This document shows, piece after piece, positions 28,235 to 36,297 of a DNA stretch of 64,000 bases; the first letter of the stretch is position 1; each line of letters begins with the position of its first letter. Origin of the DNA: Micromonospora eburnea (GTDB lineage Bacteria > Actinomycetota > Actinomycetes > Mycobacteriales > Micromonosporaceae). The position numbers and the translations under genes were made by a program. The DNA lies in assembly GCF_900090225.1 (NCBI RefSeq), contig NZ_FMHY01000002.1, positions 1,240,001 through 1,304,000 on the forward strand. The letters are read 5' to 3'. The notes under the pieces were generated by a model. That model was not told the DNA's origin. It worked only from the letters and a program-made list of their open reading frames with translations, and did no database searches.

Positions 28235-29254
28235 TCACCGGCGTCGGGGCGGTGCGGTGCTGCCGCGCGGTGTGAGGTGGGCGGTCTCGTCCTGGAAAAC
28301 GGTGACCGGCTCGCCCGCGATCACCGCGAGGAGCTGCCGGGCGGCGTGTGCCCCGTACGCGGGGATGTCCCGGCCGACGGCGGTCAGTGGCGGGTGCACC
28401 AGCTGGCAGAGCGGGGAGTCGTCCCAGGCCACGATGGACAGGTCGCCGGGGACGGCGAGGCCCATCTCCTGGGCGACCGAAAGCCCGGCGATCGCCATCA
28501 CGTCGTTGTCGTAGATCATCGCGGTGGGCCGGTTGGCGGAGCTGAGCAGCCGGCGGGTGGCCCGGGTGCCCTCCTCACCGGTGTAGTCCGACCAGACCGT
28601 GGTGGCGTCGTCCAGTCCCAGCCGTCGGCACACCGCGTCGAACGCGTTGTTTCGGATCTCGGTGTGCAGCAGGGTGGGCAGGCCACCGACCCGGGCGATC
28701 CGCCGGTGTCCGAGCGCGACGAGGTATTCCACGGTCTCCGCCAGGGCCGCCGCGTCGTCGGACCAGACGCTGGCCAGGCGGCCGGTGTGCCCGGGTCCGC
28801 CGATCACCACGGCCGGCAGCTGCAGCTCCTCCAGCGCCGGCACCCGCCGGTCGTCGATCCGCAGGTCGCACACGAGCACGCCGTCGACCCGTCGCTCGGC
28901 CCACCACCGGCGGTAGACCGCGACCTCCGCCTCGTGGTCGGCCACCACCTGTAGGGTCAGCGCGTACGAGCGGGCCGACAGTTCGGCCTCGACGCCGCTG
29001 ATCAGCGCCATGAAGAACGGCTCGATGCCGAGCGTCCGGGCCGGCCGGCACAGGGCCAGGCCGACCGCGTTGGCGGTGGCGCCGGAGAGCGCCCGGGCGG
29101 CGCTGCTCGGGCTGAACCCGATCTCGGCGGCGATCGCCAGGATGCGTCGGCGGGTCGCCTCGGACACGCCGGGTTGCCCGTTGAGCGCGTACGACACCGC
29201 GCCCTTCGAGACCCCTGCCCGCCGGGCGACGTCGGCGATGGTCGGCCGCTTCAC
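28235..29254 (-). CDS. LacI-family transcriptional repressor
   Basis: 339 residues. An N-terminal helix-turn-helix (TIADVARRAGVSKGAVSYAL, 4-23) and hinge helix (SSAARALSG) are followed by a periplasmic-binding-like sugar domain (about 60-335). It is divergent from an ABC sugar transporter-mannosidase operon that it most likely represses, with a mannoside as probable inducer. GTG 29254 (VKRPTIADVA) is chosen because CTGGAGGAAC lies just upstream; the frame extends to 29296. An operator candidate is at 29609-29622. Confidence 0.93.
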   Translation of the reverse strand: MKRPTIADVARRAGVSKGAVSYALNGQPGVSEATRRRILAIAAEIGFSPSSAARALSGATANAVGLALCRPARTLGIEPFFMALISGVEAELSARSYALTLQVVADHEAEVAVYRRWWAERRVDGVLVCDLRIDDRRVPALEELQLPAVVIGGPGHTGRLASVWSDDAAALAETVEYLVALGHRRIARVGGLPTLLHTEIRNNAFDAVCRRLGLDDATTVWSDYTGEEGTRATRRLLSSANRPTAMIYDNDVMAIAGLSVAQEMGLAVPGDLSIVAWDDSPLCQLVHPPLTAVGRDIPAYGAHAARQLLAVIAGEPVTVFQDETAHLTPRGSTAPPRRR

Positions 29255-29541
29255 CGGCGCGTTCCTCCAGTTTCTCCGGGCCCCGTGGGGGCACACTCCT
29301 CAGCCGCCGGGGGACCGGCGGCTGTCACGCTACTGCAACGGGTCGCGCCCGCGGATCGGGCGTGGCGACGGGCCCGGGGCTGGACCGGACGGCTCACTTG
29401 CGCGGTTAAGCGTTCGAGCACGCCGAGCGGCGGCCACCATCGGCCCGCTCACGATCCTGCTCTGGAGAGCGCTTCATCACGCATGATCGCGCTGCCGTGC
29501 GGCCCGGAAGGTTACCGTACGGTCTCGCTGTTGATCGGCCG

Positions 29542-29570
29542 TTGACAGTGCATTGGGCCGATCGTACGGT
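29542..29570 (+). promoter_or_regulatory. Promoter of the sugar ABC operon
   Basis: TTGACA at 29542-29547 and TACGGT at 29565-29570 are spaced by 17 bp, a near-consensus vegetative promoter, about 70 bp before the binding-protein ATG. Confidence 0.75.
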
Positions 29571-29608
29571 GTGCTCACTTATCCGGTTCAGTCAACGTTT
29601 CTCGATCT

Positions 29609-29622
29609 TGGGAGCGTTCCCA
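29609..29622. promoter_or_regulatory. LacI/CebR-type operator
   Basis: TGGGAGCGTTCCCA differs at one position from the CebR consensus TGGGAGCGCTCCCA known in Streptomyces. It lies about 32-45 bp downstream of the predicted start of transcription, so the divergent LacI-type protein would act as a roadblock. Confidence 0.75.
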
Positions 29623-29640
29623 TTCGGCGCGGAGGATGAC

Positions 29641-30924
29641 ATGAAACGGTCCTGGACGCACTGGGCTCGGGCGGTCACCGTGGGTGCCGTCAGCCTGGTC
29701 ATGGTCGCGGCGTGCAGCGGGAAGAGCGGTACCGACGACTCGGGTTCGGGCGACGGTCAGATCACTTTGAAAATCAACTTCTGGGGCGACTTCGGCCTCC
29801 AGGACCTCAAAGCCAAGTACGAGGCCGAGCACAAGAACATCAAGATCCAGCTGAACTCCGGCGAGTACAACGCCCAGCACGAGGACCTGCAGAAGAAGCT
29901 GGTCGCCGGCACCGGAGCACCGGACATCGCGGCGATCGACGAGGGCTTCATAGTCCAGTTCCGCAGCCAGTCCGACAAGTTCGTCAACCTGCTGGACAAG
30001 GGCGCCGGCTCGTACGAGAGCAAGTACCTGCCCTGGAAGTGGAAGCAGTCGCTGTCGGCCGACGGCAAGAGCCAGCTCGGCCTCGGCACCGACGTCGGCG
30101 GTCTGGCCATGTGCTACCGGACCGACCTGTTCAAGGCCGCCGGCCTGCCGACCGACCGGGACCAGGTCTCCGCGCTCTGGCCCACCTGGGACAAGTTCTT
30201 CGAGGTCGGCCAGCAGTACACCGCCAAGTCCAAGAAGAAGTTCGTCGACTCGGCCACCAACCTGTTCAACCCGATCCTCGGCCAGCAGCCGGTCGGCTTC
30301 TACAACGAGCAGGAGCAGCTCCAGATGGACGGCGGCCCGAAGGTCGCCTTCGACAACGCCGTCAAGGGCATCGAGGCCGGCCTGTCGGCCAACCTCACCA
30401 GCTTCCAGGCGGACTGGGACAAGGGCTTCACCAGCGGCTCCTTCGCCGTGCTCGCCTGCCCCGCGTGGATGCTCGGCCACATCAAGGACACCGCCCCCGG
30501 CACCGAGGGCAAGTGGGACATCGCCGCGGTGCCCGGCGGCGGCGGCAACTGGGGTGGCTCGTTCCTGACCATCCCCAAGCAGGGCAAGCACGTCGACGAG
30601 GCGTACAAGCTGCTGGAGTGGCTGGTCGCGCCCGAGCAGCAGATCGAGATCTTCAAGAAGGTGGGCAACCTGCCCTCGCAGCCGGCCCTCTACTCCGACC
30701 CGGCGATCGCCGACTTCAAGAACCCGTTCTTCAACAACGCGCCGGTCGGGCAGATCTTCCCCAAGATGGCGGCGGGCCTGACCCCGCAGTACCTCGGCAA
30801 GAAGAACGGCCCGACCCGGGTCGAGGTGGAGAACGTCATCCGCCGGGTGGAGAGCAAGAGCCTGAAGCCGGACGCCGCCTGGGCGGAGGCGGTCAAGGCG
30901 GCGGAGAAGGTGGCCAACTCCTGA
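29641..30924 (+). CDS. ABC transporter sugar-binding lipoprotein
   Basis: 427 residues of the family 1 extracellular solute-binding proteins. The signal peptide ends in a lipobox (VMVAACSG, Cys at 25). The mature part has the usual bilobed features, for example LVAGTGAPDIAAID and the later WDIAAVPGG. It captures an oligosaccharide and delivers it to the two permeases downstream; beta-mannosides are inferred from the GH2 gene in the operon. GGAGG precedes ATG 29641. A hairpin after it likely makes it more abundant than the permeases. Confidence 0.93.
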   Translation: MKRSWTHWARAVTVGAVSLVMVAACSGKSGTDDSGSGDGQITLKINFWGDFGLQDLKAKYEAEHKNIKIQLNSGEYNAQHEDLQKKLVAGTGAPDIAAIDEGFIVQFRSQSDKFVNLLDKGAGSYESKYLPWKWKQSLSADGKSQLGLGTDVGGLAMCYRTDLFKAAGLPTDRDQVSALWPTWDKFFEVGQQYTAKSKKKFVDSATNLFNPILGQQPVGFYNEQEQLQMDGGPKVAFDNAVKGIEAGLSANLTSFQADWDKGFTSGSFAVLACPAWMLGHIKDTAPGTEGKWDIAAVPGGGGNWGGSFLTIPKQGKHVDEAYKLLEWLVAPEQQIEIFKKVGNLPSQPALYSDPAIADFKNPFFNNAPVGQIFPKMAAGLTPQYLGKKNGPTRVEVENVIRRVESKSLKPDAAWAEAVKAAEKVANS

Positions 30925-30959
30925 CGGCGGCCTCGCCGCAGTGACTCAGTCGCAGCACC

Positions 30960-30993
30960 GGTGACGGAGCGGGGTACCGCCCGCTCCGTCACC
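30960..30993 (+). terminator. Intra-operon hairpin between binding protein and permease genes
   Basis: Perfect 14-bp arms 30960-30973 and 30980-30993 with a 6-nt loop, 36 nt after the binding-protein stop and 38 nt before the permease ATG. Expected to protect or partly terminate the upstream mRNA segment. Confidence 0.75.
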
Positions 30994-31030
30994 GTCCGTC
31001 CCGTCACCACTTCGGCCCTGGAGTGATCCG

Positions 31031-32044
31031 ATGTCCACCACCCGTGCCGCAGCCACACCGTCGCCGGGCCGCCGAGCCGCGCCGGAGCGCGGACGCGGGG
31101 GCGGCAGACCACGGTTGACCTGGCGTGACCGGCTGTACCGCCTCGACCTGCGCTACCTGCCGTACGTGATGATCGCGCCGTTCTTCCTGCTCTTCATCGT
31201 GTTCGGGCTCTTCCCGCTGATCTTCAACGGCGTGGTCGCGCTGCGTAACTACCGGCTCGACGACCCGACGCTGCCGTACTGGGCCGGCTTCGACAACTTC
31301 ACCAAGCTCTTCGGCGACGAATACTTCTGGAACGCGCTCTACAACACCTTCGGCATCTTCCTGCTCTCCACCGTGCCGCAGCTGCTGCTCGCGCTGATCG
31401 TCGCCTCGCTGCTCAACCGCAGGCTGCGGGCGCAGACCTGGTGGCGGGTCGCGGTGCTGCTGCCGTACGTGACGCCGATCGTCGCCTCGACCATGGTGTT
31501 CAGCGTCTTCTTCTCCCGCGACTTCGGCATGGCCAACTGGGTGCTCGGCCTGTTTGGCATCGGCGGCGGCGACGACCCCATCGACTGGCGCGCCGACAAA
31601 CTGCACTCCTGGATCGCCATCGCGACCATGGTCAACTGGAAGTGGATCGGCTACAACGCCCTGCTCTACCTGGCCGCGATGCAGTCCATCCCGCGCGACG
31701 TCTACGAGGCGGCGGCGCTCGACGGCGCCAGCCCGTGGAAGCAGCTCTGGCGGATCACCGTGCCGATGATCCGGCCGGTGGTGCTCTTCACCGTCATCCT
31801 CTCCACCATCGGCGGGCTGCAACTCTTCACCGAGCCGATGCTCTTCGACCTGAACGCGCAGGCGGCCACGGGCGGTTCCGGCCGGGAGTGGCAGACCATC
31901 GCCCAGCTCATCTACAAGGTCGGCTGGAAGGACCTCAACCTCGGCTACGCCGCCGCGATGTCCTGGGCGCTCTTCTTCATCATCCTGATCGTCGCCGGCG
32001 TCAACACCCTGCTCACCAACCGACTGTCCGGAGGGCGCAAATGA
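31031..32044 (+). CDS. Sugar ABC transporter permease (MalF-like)
   Basis: 337 residues with a 40-residue basic N-terminus and six membrane helices starting at YVMIAPFFLLFIVFGLFPL. The EAA loop that contacts the ATPase is visible as YEAAALDGASPWKQLWRI (about 229). It forms a heterodimer with the next permease. No ATPase gene is in the operon, as is usual for actinobacterial sugar transporters that share a multitask MsiK ATPase. Its TGA overlaps the next ATG. Confidence 0.95.
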   Translation: MSTTRAAATPSPGRRAAPERGRGGGRPRLTWRDRLYRLDLRYLPYVMIAPFFLLFIVFGLFPLIFNGVVALRNYRLDDPTLPYWAGFDNFTKLFGDEYFWNALYNTFGIFLLSTVPQLLLALIVASLLNRRLRAQTWWRVAVLLPYVTPIVASTMVFSVFFSRDFGMANWVLGLFGIGGGDDPIDWRADKLHSWIAIATMVNWKWIGYNALLYLAAMQSIPRDVYEAAALDGASPWKQLWRITVPMIRPVVLFTVILSTIGGLQLFTEPMLFDLNAQAATGGSGREWQTIAQLIYKVGWKDLNLGYAAAMSWALFFIILIVAGVNTLLTNRLSGGRK

Positions 32045-32955
32045 CCGCCGTGACCGCGCCGCCGTCCATTCCGCCGTCCACCCCGCCGGCCCGGCGCAAC
32101 CGTCCGCGGCTGATGGGACGGGCCCCGCAGGACACCGCGGCCAGCATCTGGACCTATCTGCTGCTGGCCGTGACGTTCCTGTTCGGCGCATTCCCGCTCT
32201 ACTGGATGTTCGTCATCGCCACCAGCACCGACGAGGCGCTTGCGCAGCTCCCTCCGGCGGTGGTCCCCGGTGACCGGTTCCTGGTCAACCTGGACGAGGT
32301 CTTCTCCCTCCAGGACGTCTACTTCGCCGCCTCGCTGGTCAACAGCGTCATCGTGTCGAGCGTGGTGACCGCCTCGGTGCTCTTCTTCTGCTCACTGGCC
32401 GGCTTCGCCTTCGCCAAGCTGCGGTTCAAGGGCAGCAAGGCCCTGATGCTCTTCGTGGTGCTCACCCTCACCGTGCCCAACCAGCTCGGGGTGGTCGCCC
32501 TCTACATCGTGATGGGCAAACTCGGCTGGAACGGCACCCTGCTCGCGGTCATCGCGCCCGGTCTGGTCAGCGCGTTCGGCGTCTTCTACATGCGGCAGTT
32601 CATCGTCAACAGCGTGCCCGACGAGCTGGTCGAGTCGGCGCGGGTGGACGGTGCCACCACCATGCGGATCTACGCCACCATCGTGCTGCCGGCGCTCCGT
32701 CCCGCCCTGGCGGTGCTCGGCCTGCTCACCTTCGTGGGCACCTGGAACGAGTTCCAGTGGCCGTTGATCACGCTGGGCGGCAGCGACTACCCGACCTCGA
32801 TGGTGGCGGTGTCCGACCTGGCCAGCGGCAACTACGTGATCTACCGGCGGGTGCTGGCGGGCGCGTTCGTCGCCACCATCCCCCTGCTGGTGATGTTGTT
32901 CGTCGGCGGACGCCAGATCGTCCGGGGAATCATGGAAGGCGCGGTGAAGTCGTGA
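32041..32955 (+). CDS. Sugar ABC transporter permease (MalG-like)
   Basis: 304 residues; Pro-rich N-terminus and six membrane helices, EAA loop at ESARVDGATTMRIYATIVLP (about 200) and the family WNEFQWPL late motif. It starts within the stop of the previous gene (ATGA, 32041), indicating translational coupling. Its own TGA at 32953 overlaps the GTG of a 13-codon mini-ORF that leads into the mannosidase. Confidence 0.95.
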   Translation: MTAVTAPPSIPPSTPPARRNRPRLMGRAPQDTAASIWTYLLLAVTFLFGAFPLYWMFVIATSTDEALAQLPPAVVPGDRFLVNLDEVFSLQDVYFAASLVNSVIVSSVVTASVLFFCSLAGFAFAKLRFKGSKALMLFVVLTLTVPNQLGVVALYIVMGKLGWNGTLLAVIAPGLVSAFGVFYMRQFIVNSVPDELVESARVDGATTMRIYATIVLPALRPALAVLGLLTFVGTWNEFQWPLITLGGSDYPTSMVAVSDLASGNYVIYRRVLAGAFVATIPLLVMLFVGGRQIVRGIMEGAVKS

Positions 32956-32993
32956 GCGAGCGAACCAGGCTCGGCAGCGAGGCGGTGGCATGA
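32952..32993 (+). CDS. 13-residue mini-ORF coupled between permease and mannosidase
   Basis: GTG 32952 overlaps the permease TGA (GTGA) and the frame VSERTRLGSEAVA ends with a TGA at 32991-32993 that overlaps the mannosidase ATG at 32990. It shares the initial SER and the stop/start overlaps at both ends with the gatC-gatA and ilvB-ilvN mini-ORFs. Translation is not shown; it might simply carry ribosomes from one gene to the next. Confidence 0.45.
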   Translation: MSERTRLGSEAVA

Positions 32994-35443
32994 GCCGGCA
33001 GGCGTTGCACGAGGGTTGGGTGCTGCGGGCCGTACCCGGCCCGCAGGTGCCGCCGGAGGTCGCCGGCACGGCGGTTCCGGCCACCGTACCCGGCTGCGTG
33101 CACACCGATCTGCTCGCCGCCGGCCTCATCCCCGACCCGTACCTCGACGACAACGAGACGAGGCTCGGCTGGATCGGGCGTACCGACTGGGTCTACGAGA
33201 CCACCTTCGACTGGCAGTCGGGCGACGTGGACCGGGTGGACCTGGTCTGCGCCGGGCTGGACACGGTCGCCACGGTGACCCTCAACGGCACCATCGTCGG
33301 TCGCACCGAGAACCAGCACCGCGGGTACCGGTTCGCCGTCGGCGCCCTGCTGCGGCCGGGCGCGAACGTGCTGGCCGTCCGCTTCGACTCGCCGTACCGC
33401 TACGCGGAGGCACACCGGGACCGGCTCGGGGACCGTCCCAACTCGTACCCGGAGCCGTTCAACTTCATCCGCAAGACCGCCTGCAACTTCGGCTGGGACT
33501 GGGGGCCGAACCTGGTCACCGCCGGCATCTGGCAGGAGATCGGGCTGCACGCCTGGTCGACCGCCCGGCTGGCCACCGTCCGCCCACTGGTCACCGTCTC
33601 CGGTGACACCGGCCGGGTGGAGCTGCACGTCGAGGTCGAGCGGGCGGCGGACGTCCCGCTGGTCGTGCGGGCCGAGGTCGCCGGCGTCGCCACCGAGGTC
33701 ACCGTCGCGGCGGGGGAGCGCACGGTCGTGGCGACGCTCACCGTCCGCGACCCCGAGCGGTGGTGGCCCGTCGGGTACGGCGAGCAGCCTCGCTACGACC
33801 TCGACGTGACCCTGCGCGCCGAGGACGGCCGGGCGCTGGATGCCTGGTCGCGGCGGATCGGCTTCCGCTCGGTACGCCTCGACACCGCCCCCGACGCGCA
33901 CGGCAGCGCGTTCACGCTGCACGTCAACGACGTGCCGGTCTTCGTCCGGGGCGTCAACTGGATCCCCGACGACGCGTTCCCCGACCGGGTCACCCAGCAG
34001 CGGCTGGCCGAACGCCTCACCCAGGCGGTCGGGGCGAACGTCAACCTGCTCCGGGTCTGGGGCGGCGGCCGGTACGAGTCGGACGACTTCTACGACCTGG
34101 CCGACTCCCTCGGCCTGCTGGTGCAGCAGGACTTCCTCTTCGCCTGCGCCGCGTATCCGGAGGAGGAGCCGTTCCGCACCGAGGTCGAGGCCGAGGCGCG
34201 TGAGCAGGTGTCCCGGCTGGCCGTCCACCCGTCGCTGGTCCTGTGGACCGGCAACAACGAGAACATCTGGGGCTGGCACGACTGGGACTGGCAGCAGCCC
34301 CTCGCCGGGCGGACCTGGGGGCGGGGCTACTACCTGGAGCTGCTGCCCCGGATCGTCGGCGAGCTGGACCCGACCCGGCCGTACTGGCCGGGCAGCCCGT
34401 GGTCGGGCCGGGAGGACGTGCACCCCAACGACCCGGCGTACGGCACCACACACATCTGGGACGTCTGGAACACCGACGACTACACGAAGTACCGGGAATA
34501 CCTGCCCCGTTTCGTCGCCGAGTTCGGCTACCAGGCGCCCCCGGCGTACGCGACCCTGCGGCGGTCCATCTCGGACGAGCCCCTCGCCCACGACTCGCCC
34601 GGCATGGCCCACCACCAGAAGGCGATCGACGGGGACCTGAAGCTCCAGCGCGGGTTGGACGCCCACCTGCCGGTGCCCGCAGACTTCGACGACTGGCACT
34701 ACCTCACGCAGCTCAACCAGGCCCGGGCCATCCAGCTCGGGGTCGAGCACTTCCGGTCCCACCGGCCGGTCTGCATGGGCGCCATCGTCTGGCAGCTCAA
34801 CGACTGCTGGCCGGTCACCTCCTGGTCGGCGGTCGACGGCGACGGCCGGCGCAAGCCACTCTGGTACGCGCTGCGCCGCGCCTACGCCGACCGGCTGCTC
34901 ACCGTGCAGCCCCGCGACGGTGGCCTGGCCGTGGTGGCGGTCAACGAGACCGGCGCGGCGTGGCAGGGGCCGGTCACGGTCACCCGGTTCACTCTGGCCG
35001 GGGAGCCGAGGGCGAAGACCTCGGTGGACCTCGACGTCCCCGCGTACTCGTCGGTGGTGCTGACGCTGCCGGCGGAGCTGGCGCGGCCGGACGAGGCCCG
35101 GCGGGAACTGCTGGTCGCGGAGCCCGGCGACGTCGCGGAACGGGCGCTGTGGTTCTTCGCCGAGGACCGGGAGATCGAGTGGCCGGCGGCGGAACTGGAG
35201 GCCACGGTCGAGCCGGTCGACGGCGGCCAACTGGTCCGGGTGACCGCCCGGACGGTGCTGCGCGATCTGGCGCTGTTCCCGGACCGGCTGCACCCGTCGG
35301 CGGAGGTCGACCAGTCTCTCGTCACCCTGCTGCCGGGGGAGTCGGCCGCGTTCACCGTGCGCGCGGACACCCCGCTCGACCCGGCCGCCCTCACCCGCCG
35401 CCCGGTGCTGCGCTGCGTCAACGACACGAAGCGGCCTTCGTGA
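32990..35443 (+). CDS. Beta-mannosidase (glycoside hydrolase family 2)
   Basis: 817 residues with the GH2 order: sugar-binding jelly-roll (LHEGWVLRAVPG ... VPGCVHTDLLAAGLI), Ig-like domain, TIM barrel and C-terminal beta domains. The acid/base Glu is at about 424 (TGNNENIWGWHDW) and the nucleophile at about 511 (FVAEFGYQAPP). No signal peptide, so it should hydrolyse imported mannosides in the cytoplasm. Last gene of the transporter operon, with its ATG overlapping the mini-ORF stop. Confidence 0.95.
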   Translation: MSRQALHEGWVLRAVPGPQVPPEVAGTAVPATVPGCVHTDLLAAGLIPDPYLDDNETRLGWIGRTDWVYETTFDWQSGDVDRVDLVCAGLDTVATVTLNGTIVGRTENQHRGYRFAVGALLRPGANVLAVRFDSPYRYAEAHRDRLGDRPNSYPEPFNFIRKTACNFGWDWGPNLVTAGIWQEIGLHAWSTARLATVRPLVTVSGDTGRVELHVEVERAADVPLVVRAEVAGVATEVTVAAGERTVVATLTVRDPERWWPVGYGEQPRYDLDVTLRAEDGRALDAWSRRIGFRSVRLDTAPDAHGSAFTLHVNDVPVFVRGVNWIPDDAFPDRVTQQRLAERLTQAVGANVNLLRVWGGGRYESDDFYDLADSLGLLVQQDFLFACAAYPEEEPFRTEVEAEAREQVSRLAVHPSLVLWTGNNENIWGWHDWDWQQPLAGRTWGRGYYLELLPRIVGELDPTRPYWPGSPWSGREDVHPNDPAYGTTHIWDVWNTDDYTKYREYLPRFVAEFGYQAPPAYATLRRSISDEPLAHDSPGMAHHQKAIDGDLKLQRGLDAHLPVPADFDDWHYLTQLNQARAIQLGVEHFRSHRPVCMGAIVWQLNDCWPVTSWSAVDGDGRRKPLWYALRRAYADRLLTVQPRDGGLAVVAVNETGAAWQGPVTVTRFTLAGEPRAKTSVDLDVPAYSSVVLTLPAELARPDEARRELLVAEPGDVAERALWFFAEDREIEWPAAELEATVEPVDGGQLVRVTARTVLRDLALFPDRLHPSAEVDQSLVTLLPGESAAFTVRADTPLDPAALTRRPVLRCVNDTKRPS

Positions 35444-35489
35444 TTCTTGGACAGTTGCCGTTCGCTGTGCACGGCAACTGTCCAGAATC
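35442..35489. terminator. Hairpin after beta-mannosidase
   Basis: Arms 35442-35460 and 35472-35489 pair over 18 bp with one bulged base and an 11-nt loop. It overlaps the mannosidase stop and lies 9 nt before the stop of the convergent gene, so it likely serves both. Confidence 0.8.
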
Positions 35490-35497
35490 TCGATCGG

Positions 35498-36220
35498 TCA
35501 GCCCTGTAGCGCGCCCAGCCCGGCGAGCAGCTCCCAGCGCTCGTCCTCGTTGAGCACCGCGTACGCGGGTGCGTCGCGGCGGTCGGTCTCGGCCTCGACC
35601 GCCTGCCGCTGCGGCCCGTCGGGCAGCGCCTTGATCTGCTCGGCGGTCAGCCCGGCGGCCCGCCACGCCGCCCGGTGCGCGTCGGCCCGGTGGTGCCGCA
35701 GCGAGCCGAGCCGGGTGGTGAGCAGCACCGCCGGCGAGGCGTCGTCCGGCTCGTACGCCGGGGCCATGGCGCGGAACGCGGGGCCGCCGGTGGCCAGCCC
35801 GTGCGCCAGCACCCGGCCGACCAGCTCGGCCAGCCGGGGCACCGACGCCATGCCGGGCAGCATCGGCGGCCCGGCGGACCAGAGTTCCTCGGCGGCCTCG
35901 CCGGTCGCCCGCTGCGCGTACAGTGCCAGCTCCCGGCCCAGCTCGGTCAGGTGCCAGGTGCCCTCGGCGTCCACCTTCAGCACGCCCTGCGCCAGCTCCC
36001 GGCTCATGTCACCGTCGGTGTAGGACAGCCCGTCGGCCATCGCGTCGGCCGGCATCGGCCGGGCCAGCAGCCCCGAGTAGAAGCTGTTCTCGGCGCCGAG
36101 GCTCGCGCCCCGCTCCGCGTAGAACGCCTCCATCCGGGCCCGGGCCGCCCAGCGGGCACCCACGTACACCCGGTCGATCACCGGTCGGATCAGTCGCGCG
36201 TAACTCACCGTCGTCTCCAC
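35498..36220 (-). CDS. SCO6745-family protein (HTH-like, unknown function)
   Basis: 240 residues, soluble and helical. The middle (LAQGVLKVDAEGTWHLTELG) looks like a winged-helix region and the sequence resembles the actinobacterial SCO6745 family, for which I know of no established function. No cofactor or catalytic motif is seen. It is convergent with the mannosidase operon and has no obvious partner nearby. Confidence 0.7.
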   Translation of the reverse strand: METTVSYARLIRPVIDRVYVGARWAARARMEAFYAERGASLGAENSFYSGLLARPMPADAMADGLSYTDGDMSRELAQGVLKVDAEGTWHLTELGRELALYAQRATGEAAEELWSAGPPMLPGMASVPRLAELVGRVLAHGLATGGPAFRAMAPAYEPDDASPAVLLTTRLGSLRHHRADAHRAAWRAAGLTAEQIKALPDGPQRQAVEAETDRRDAPAYAVLNEDERWELLAGLGALQG

Positions 36221-36246
36221 GACGCGCGACCCTACCGGCGGAAGCG

Positions 36247-36297
36247 TTAAGAAGGGGCCCCTGCTATGCCGCAGGCGTTAACAGGGGGCCCCTCCTT
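36247..36297. repeat. Palindromic intergenic repeat, copy 2 (imperfect)
   Basis: Arms related to those at 18915-18962 and 55900-55950, here with several mismatches (left AAGAAGGGGCCCCTG, right ending CCCCTCCTTT). It lies directly after the ilvD stop (36298-36300 on the reverse strand) and upstream of the SCO6745-family gene. Confidence 0.85.

Larger units (their letters stand above)
29255..29640. other. 386-bp divergent regulatory region of the sugar locus
   Basis: No gene is seen here. It contains a consensus promoter (29542-29570), a LacI-type operator (29609-29622), a second weaker AGCGCT core (29468-29473), and an 8-bp inverted repeat (GATCGGCC at 29533-29540, GGCCGATC at 29556-29563) that brackets the -35 box. 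Confidence 0.8.
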
